A DNA stretch of 64,000 nucleotides, from positions 12,630,517 to 12,694,516 of the forward strand of contig OX442318.1 of NCBI GenBank assembly GCA_949358305.1, written 5' to 3'. The position numbers and the translations under genes were made by a program. The stretch is from Strigamia acuminata (Eukaryota; Arthropoda; Chilopoda; Geophilomorpha; Linotaeniidae). A model generated the notes under the pieces. The model ran no database searches, had not been told where the DNA came from, and saw only the letters and a program-made list of their open reading frames with translations. Positions 57,412 to 64,000 of this stretch are shown one piece after another; the stretch's first letter is position 1, and the number at the start of each line of letters is the position of its first letter.

Positions 57412-57894
57412 ACCGTATTTTCTCAATTAAGAGTCGCCCTCGTTTTGTAGCCGCACCTCAGAGAGGCGGTTTGAAATAACAGAAAGCGGTTAATGAAACA
57501 TTCGTCGATGATGATGGTTATTTTTTTTTTGAAAAAAAGTGAAATTTCAATAAAAAAAATTAAAATTTTACTGAGAAAAATAAAATTTTAATGAAAAACG
57601 TGAAATCTTAATCCAAAAAATGAAAATTTCAATGAAAAAAGTAAAAATTTAATAACAAAAAAGTAAAATTTCAATGAAAAAAATTAAAATTTCACTGAGA
57701 AAAATAAAATTTTAATGAAAAAAGTGAAATTTCAATCCAAAAAATGGAAATTTCAATGAAAAAAGTAAAATTTTAATGAAAAAAAGTAAAATTTCAATGA
57801 ATAAAAGTAAAATTTTAATGAAAAAATTGAAATTTCAATCAAAAAATAGTAAACAATTGTAATAAGAGCCGTGGCTCTTACTCGAGAAAATACG
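57412..57894. mobile_element. MITE (TACCGTATTTT family) with internal minisatellite
   Basis: The ends TACCGTATTTTCTCAATTAA and (inverted) ACGTATTTTCTCGAGTAAGA bound an interior (57530-57850) filled by copies of an 18-bp unit such as GAAAAAAGTAAAATTTCA. Third member of the family at 12949 and 47909. Confidence 0.65.
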
Positions 57895-59505
57895 TTATTC
57901 AATTTCATCAAATATTCCTCAAAAACCTTCAAAACACCACCCCTGCCCCCAAACCACTTTTGATCTGCCCTCAGCACTGTCTTTATTTGATTTGATTGAC
58001 CCATACTCCAATGTCTGATGCACGCTGCACGAACAAAACGCCTCTTTATCAAGCAAATTAAAGAGCAAGCATCAATGCTTCAGCCACTATCATCTCAATC
58101 AGCATCTACTGGCCACTCAATAGCCATTGTCCACCTGTCATTCCTTAGATTGGCCATTAGAAGCACCCTTGAATTCTCCATAAAAGATTATACGTCTTTC
58201 GAAAAGCTTCCGACAAACTCCGCACTTTGTCCTACGAATACCTTAGAAAGCAGTTATCAAGCCTAAAGGCTAGTTCACATGCATTCGTTGTTGCATCAGT
58301 TTCAACGCTTCAATGTTTAATCGGACTTATCAAAATGCGCGTGTTACGTCCGAACGCCCTCTGACGACGTGTTGTCACCCGTCTGTGCATTTCTCGAACC
58401 CAAAAACTCCACATCATTTATTTTGGTGTTTTATTTAGGGACAGACGGACAGATGTATTTCTATACAGAAAAGTCTAGAAGGGGTTTAGAAGTCTAATAT
58501 GTAATGCTTCCCTGCATCAAACGCCAAGACCGTATTCCATAAGCCCAAATCAACTTAACACCTCAAACCCATTGCCTAACACCATGCCTGCGTCTGCAAA
58601 AGCAACAGAAGACTTTCTTTGCATCAGGTAGCAATAGCAAAGCAGGAAAGCACAACTGCCGTTGCATATTTATAAGCTCACACATTGGGAAGGGCATAAG
58701 GCTTTGAAAGCCTAGCGAGAAATATGGACATGCTAATGGCCAAACTTACTGCACAACTCAATGGAAATAAAAAATCTCAAGAATCTTAATTCTAAATTGT
58801 TATTCCCTTCGCATTACACACTGGTCAATAAATCATTCCAACATGTCAGCCACATTTTCTCATTTCCTAAAGTTATTTATTTACTCCATTCCTCTCTTTC
58901 TTTTCTTCCTCATCAAAATAATTAATCCACTTCCTCTTCTCCACAATAAAACATCACCTTAAATTCATAGGAGAAGAATAATACCTTTCAACAGTCTCCT
59001 CTTTAGCCCCTCCATCAATATTTGTCCAATTTTAAAAATTGCTCTTTTAAGCCGACGTCACAATGCTTTTTTTAAAAGACACTTTGTAAAGTGCCATGTT
59101 CATTGATTGATCACTTTCAGATACCTAATCCTTCATTCAACATTAAATTGGTGATGTGTCACGACCACTAATTGCCTTTAGACCCCTGTGTGGCACTAAA
59201 CTCGTTTGGCACAAGTCCAAAATGGAGGAGAAATGGACCCAAACTCAAAGAGGCCAAAGGCGAAACCAACCCCCACATGATGAATTTCCCTTAAATTCTT
59301 TCAGCCGAATGTTTCGCATCATCCTAATCGAATAGATCGATACAACGCTCACGCCAAAAGTTGCACGGCCCGTTCCCAAGCTTTTCTGCTCTGTTTCAGA
59401 AAACTTATGACAAACTCCCATTAGTTATTCACCTGTCACCTCTCCGCAGCCATTTTATACTGACTATTTTAGTCTATTTACATCTCGTGGTCGTGCCGAT
59501 ACTAC
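57895..59505. other. Non-coding stretch
   Basis: No supported gene or element. Confidence 0.35.
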
Positions 59506-60010
59506 GCAGTTTGCGACAGGTACTTTTCCCTTACAATTATGACATTTTGTACACTATATTTAGTGTGAGGTAAAAGCGTAGTTTGGGTTGCGGTTGAAGT
59601 TTCATGTTATAGTTATAAAATTAGACTTAACCTTATACATGTCACGTGATTACCGAAACTAGTATTGTCTCGTTAGCATACAAAGAGAGAATTCTTGTTT
59701 TTAAATGTTTTAATACAATGCTGCAACTTTATAATTGTGAATTTAAATAAATTCAAAGCACAAACGATTAGACAAACCGTAGCATGTGCTCCGCGCGTGA
59801 ATGAACCGAAGAATTAAAAATGGCGGCGAAAAAGGTCATTGATAATCCAAATTTTTAGTCAGTGACGTAAATAGTGGAAAACTACCGGATTGGCCACGCT
59901 ATTTTCAGAAACAGTCTAAGCTACGATGGAGTTATAAGTTTTCCACTATACTTATAGGCATGACGGGACTTTTTATAAGGGAAAAGTATCCGCTGCAAAC
60001 TGTGTAATTT
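59506..60010. mobile_element. MITE with GCAGTTTGCG ends
   Basis: Left GCAGTTTGCGACAGGTACTT+TTCCCTTA and inverted right ACAGTTTGCAGCGGATACTT+TTCCCTTA, between TA-containing flanks. Related to the nested element at 47941-48433. Confidence 0.65.
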
Positions 60011-60302
60011 CTTCTCGCATACATGTGCAGACGTTGACCGGTAGTTGCAAAAAGATTAAAACCAGTCTTAACCGGTTACCATTCGAGTTTTCACCTCTGT
60101 TCCGGCCGCTTTAAATCAAATAATTTATTGGTTGAGAAGGATCACATGATCAGAAATATGAATTCCTGAGCTTGTGATTTGGCAACAAATCGGAGTTTGT
60201 CGTAAGTTTCTTTTAGACCGACTATACTTATAGCAGTTTCGGTGGGCTCCGTACGGAACATTGGCTGACTATTTGAGCGCCGAATGCAGATGGAACCGCG
60301 CA

Positions 60303-60345
60303 CCTTACTTTTTACACACTATCAACAATGGGTAGGAACAGGCGT
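60303..60345. repeat. Dispersed repeat, copy 3 (inverted end only)
   Basis: ACACACTATCAACAATGGGTAGGAACAGGC is the reverse complement of the end of the repeats at 30275 and 42469. The ORF starting here is therefore not a gene. Confidence 0.6.
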
Positions 60346-60799
60346 CATTCGCAGCATTCAATCAACTTTCGCATGTCCCCTGGGAAATCTTCGCAGATAT
60401 TTTTAAAACTCGCTGCAAATAATCTTCTTCCAGTCTATTTCCAGCTGACAACGAGAGATTACGACCATGAAAAACCACTTGGCAAGTCACACTTGTTCCT
60501 CTTCTTTTAGACTGCAAATTGTATATATTTCAAAATTCAAAAATCCAACAAACCCAAACAAAAAAAAAAAGAAATTTTTGTTTAGTGAGTGGAACTTACG
60601 ACTCGCGATGGGAGAATCGACAGATGGGGAGGTTTAACCTCGTGTTTGGATGTTTACAAAGTAATGTGATAAACGTGACGACCCTTCCTAAGTTTGCCTA
60701 GCTGCAACTATCGTGTGTCATGCGCGGTGAAATCCCTGGTGGCGGAAACTAACAATTCGTGTCTATGTACCTCACGTTTCATTCAATATCGTGTTCATA

Positions 60800-61720
60800 A
60801 ATTAAAACATCAAAATTGATTGTTTGCAAAGTATGAAAATCGATCGTCAACACATCGATTGCAATTTACGAGCAATAAAACATATTCTTGGCACCGGCGA
60901 GTGCGCCAAAATGGCGGATTGATAACCTTTGACCAATCACGATCAAGTTTTTGTCTCCGACGGGATTCCGTAGGTACACGGAAAACACGGTGTGCCAAGC
61001 GGTAACGGAAATTTTCACTTTACTCGAATCGATTTTCCTTACCTTAATAATTAACGACAAACTCCTTTCTTTGCCAACATTTTCCACTTTAATTCGTCCC
61101 AAAAATTAAAATAAAAAACCACTTTCCCCATATCACTCGGACCGGACGATCGGAAGATCGGACACAAATTCAAAAACCCAAAAATTAATTTCTACGGAAA
61201 CCTTAACCAACCATCCAATAATTTTTATTTCCACCAAAAACAAACAGCGCAATCTTAAAATAAATCTTGACACCTAATACGTTCCCAGTGGGACCCCGAA
61301 CCGGATCGATGTTCCACGAGACAATTCTAATTTACTTTTAAAACCGAACTATTGCACCGGGCTGCAGCCAAAGCGATAAACAGCGCCGTAACTTAATCGC
61401 CGGCGCCCGGATCGATGTTGCGCTTACCTGTACGTCGTGTGAGCACAAACCCAAGTAACTTCCATACGAATTTTCAAGGAAACCCCTCAGTCCATGAAGG
61501 CGACGCGTGTTCTGGCACCGCGTGCCTCGCGAGGAAACACGCCGCCCCGTGTCTGCCTCGCTATTGGTCAGCGGAAGGAGCGGCGGCGTTGCCAAGCAAC
61601 AACATCGCTTCGTCTTCTCAAGGTGGGCTAAGCCCAGGCGTGTTCTACTCGTTGCAGGAGGTCCGCCTTCCTCTTTTCTCGTCTTTACAACTTCATTTTC
61701 TTGCCAAAATGAAATTTTAA
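60800..61720 (-). promoter_or_regulatory. Probable promoter region with non-coding 5' exons (minus strand)
   Basis: This stretch is richer in GC/CpG than its surroundings. It has CAAAATGGCGGAT (60907-60919), a YY1-like start-site motif, and two strong minus-strand donors: ACAG|GTAAGCG with exon edge 61428 and TTAAG|GTAAGG with exon edge 61043. It could be the promoter and untranslated first exon(s) of the transmembrane Ig gene 15 kb downstream, or of a gene I could not see. Confidence 0.35.
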
Positions 61721-64000
61721 CGGTTTCATTTTTATTTATTTTTTAAATTTCTTCCAAAATAATAAATGCTGCTTCTTCCGGGTCTGAGTTCCACTTGAAA
61801 GTTTGGTTTTATCGGAGGTTGAAAAGACATTATCTTTGACTATAAATAAAGCTGTAAAAATCATACATGTGCTTCAAATTATTTTAAGTGTCCAAAATAT
61901 GCAGCCGTAGGTTGGACAAGCCGGATTTAACATTTATTTGTTGGTGTTATACAATTGACTGACAAGTGAGAGAGTTACATCGGTGTGTTCATAAAGTTTC
62001 TAAGCAATTTGAAAAATTTATTAAAATTACAAAAAAAAATCAGATACTTTTGAAACTTGTACACAACATGAAGTATACTCCAAACCGATACAGAGATGTC
62101 CTAACTCCGATTGGTTGAGCCATATCACTGGTGTAGTGGCACAAAAAGTAGCCCGTGACACCAAAATTGTTATCTAACTCGGCAAAACGACCAATAAAAA
62201 ACTAAACCTTTGTTTACCTGCCAAAAGAAACCAACAAACTATGCTAACTTGATGCACTGTTTACACTTTACATCAAGTTGGTTTCACAAAACGTACTAAT
62301 CGGCACGTTTTGTTGACTAGACAGTTTTAGAAATCGTGCAAACTTTGTTCCATTTTTAAATTGCATTAAAAATTCACCCAAGTATTTTATTTGAACAAGT
62401 TATTTTTAAAAACTCACATTTTTAAATAAAATAAACTTTTATTTAAAAAAAAAAAATTTGACAAAAATATCGATATTGGTATCGGAAGACAACATCGGCA
62501 TCGACTGACATCGGACATAAACTTATGGCTTGCCCCAGACCCCCAATAGTGCATCCATGAACATGAACCAATTCTCCAGGGACATAAATTCATTGAAATT
62601 CAATGTCATGAGCATTGGCACATTCTCTTCACACTTGGTCAGTGGTCAACACGGATAAACCCCATTCTTTCATCATTCTGTATTATCCAGAGACAAGAGT
62701 TTGTGCCAATTCTGACATCACTGAATTCCAGTGATTTTCCATGACTCCATGGAGAAAATTAAAGTCGAAATAAACTGAGGTCTTTGCTCCGTTCCAGTTG
62801 CACGGAGATATTAAGCTAAGTGATATAAGATATATCTATTTTAGTAAAAAAAAACAAACGATACTTGAAATGGATAGACTCCCTTATTCAGAAAAATCAA
62901 ACCTTAGTTACAATTAGGGTTAGAATAAATGCATAGAAATTATTTTTATTCAATGAAAAGCCGAAATTGGCTATAAATGCATATTTTCCGAAAATCAGAA
63001 ATAAATGCATAAATGGCCAGTTTTCTGGGAAAAAACAGACACCAGGGGAAGTCACTAAATTAGTGTCCGGAAAAAGTGTTAAGAAATAAAAAAATAAAAA
63101 AATAGAAAAAATGAATTCTAATTACTAATTATAATTCATTTTATCATTTACATCAAGAACACTTTGAAATGGCATTAAGTTGTTATTTAACACCCACTAC
63201 AAGGATATAAGGTCATAACTTGACTTTTTACAACGCACAACTACAGTTCCGCAAACTCTATTATCTCTCGGCAAAATTGTATGAATATTGACTTACAAAT
63301 TCCACGTGTTAACATGCAAAATACTGAGCAGCAAATTGCACTCTCATTTATAACAATACAATTCAAAACCCCCAATCGTGGACCCACAGATATCCATAGA
63401 AAATTAACTACCAGAACATACGTTTTTACTCGATGTAAAGCACTACTTCACCGTACTATTATAACAATTTCTATGCAAAATATTCTTTGCGCCAACTTGC
63501 AAAATGACTTGTCCCAGTGGAACCAGACGAGAGCTCGGGGATCTCGGGCAACTTCACGCATGCAAGATTCTTCCAACTTTTATTGCAATAAAACCTCGGC
63601 CCGCATCAGCAAAAAATGTTTTACAAGCTCATGTACCTCAACCTCGCGTTTCCATTTATTTTTTGTATCGTTTCTTGTTTGCGTTGCAGCGAAATAAAAA
63701 CAAAACTAAAAATATTGACTTTTTAATAACTACGCAAACCTGAACAATTTTATTTTTACAAAAAAAAAAACACAAAAAAAAATTATCGTTTCCTACAATT
63801 TAAGGAGAGAAAGTCTTGACATATTTTCTTCTTTTTTAAAAAATAATTTCATACTCATTACTTACACTTGTTGCGCTGCTAAAGTGCGAGAAAATCGCGT
63901 GACGTGAGTGCGATATCGCATTTTTTTTCAATCTACTATACTGAGCAACAGCAACCAGAATAAAAATTTCAAACCTAATGGAAAGTCGACATACTGTATA
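61721..64000. other. Non-coding stretch to the window end
   Basis: Around 62090-62170 lies a relative of the 50590-51130 foldback element (TATCACTGGTGTAGTGGCAC). No gene supported. Confidence 0.4.

Noticed and set aside
60328-60510. 60-codon ORF MGRNRRHSQHS...
   Set aside because: Its start lies in an inverted copy of the dispersed repeat found at 30275 and 42469.
63281-63697. 138-codon plus-strand ORF near the window end
   Set aside because: Composition is irregular, with no signal peptide, domain or splice context; probably chance.
1-64000. tRNA/rRNA genes, CRISPR arrays, bacterial-type operons
   Set aside because: None seen. The tRNA-like 18-base matches at 25560 and 27658 are retrotransposon primer sites, not tRNA genes, and spliced genes show the DNA is eukaryotic.

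Overview
The window is animal nuclear DNA: AT-rich, with short GT-AG introns (57-75 nt is common), dispersed genes, many small inverted-repeat transposons and LTR retrotransposons. The recognisable genes (lachesin, a GDE1-type glycerophosphodiesterase, the RNA polymerase I subunit RPA49 and the NatB catalytic subunit NAA20), together with lachesin's gene structure, point to an arthropod. I cannot place it at order level. All splice models were built by hand from GT/AG sites, phase consistency and remembered family architecture; no alignment was run.

Layout. 1-76 holds the end of an unrecognised gene (+). 1017-2380 is a cluster of nested or adjacent MITEs. 2631-4769 (-) is a six-exon GDE1 homologue. 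5655-6570 (+) is a small secreted Cys-rich protein gene. 7811-9641 (+) is a two-Ig lachesin-like paralogue, followed head-to-tail by lachesin itself (10805-13399, +). 14738-29556 is one insertion: a Gag-only LTR retrotransposon with 1.9-kb LTRs (-), itself interrupted by a complete Ty1/copia element (18918-26106, -). Both carry perfect target duplications, tRNA primer sites and polypurine tracts. 29665-31616 (-) is a small secreted, probably helical protein of unknown family. 31881-33897 (-) is RPA49/POLR1E. 35896-36417 (+) is an intronless NAA20. 36997-46231 (-) is a third lachesin-family gene with three Ig domains and a C-terminal membrane segment. From about 46.3 to 64 kb I find no convincing coding gene, only MITEs, minisatellites, palindromes and possible non-coding 5' exons of a minus-strand gene.

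How things fit together. The three Ig genes share intron positions and phases, so they are old duplicates of one ancestor. One keeps the canonical lachesin layout, one has lost Ig1 and the GPI signal, and one has exchanged the GPI tail for a membrane helix with a cytoplasmic tail. The housekeeping genes (RPA49, NAA20, GDE1) have no evident functional link to each other. Several unrelated minisatellites (periods 16-40 bp) lie in introns and spacers and create long but meaningless open frames.

The most interesting candidate for something undescribed is the 210-residue secreted protein at 29665-31616. Its exon phases (1-0-0, with a first exon of five codons plus one base) and TATA promoter resemble those of class I helical cytokine genes, but its sequence matches nothing I recognise. 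The second is the Gag-only retrotransposon with very long LTRs.
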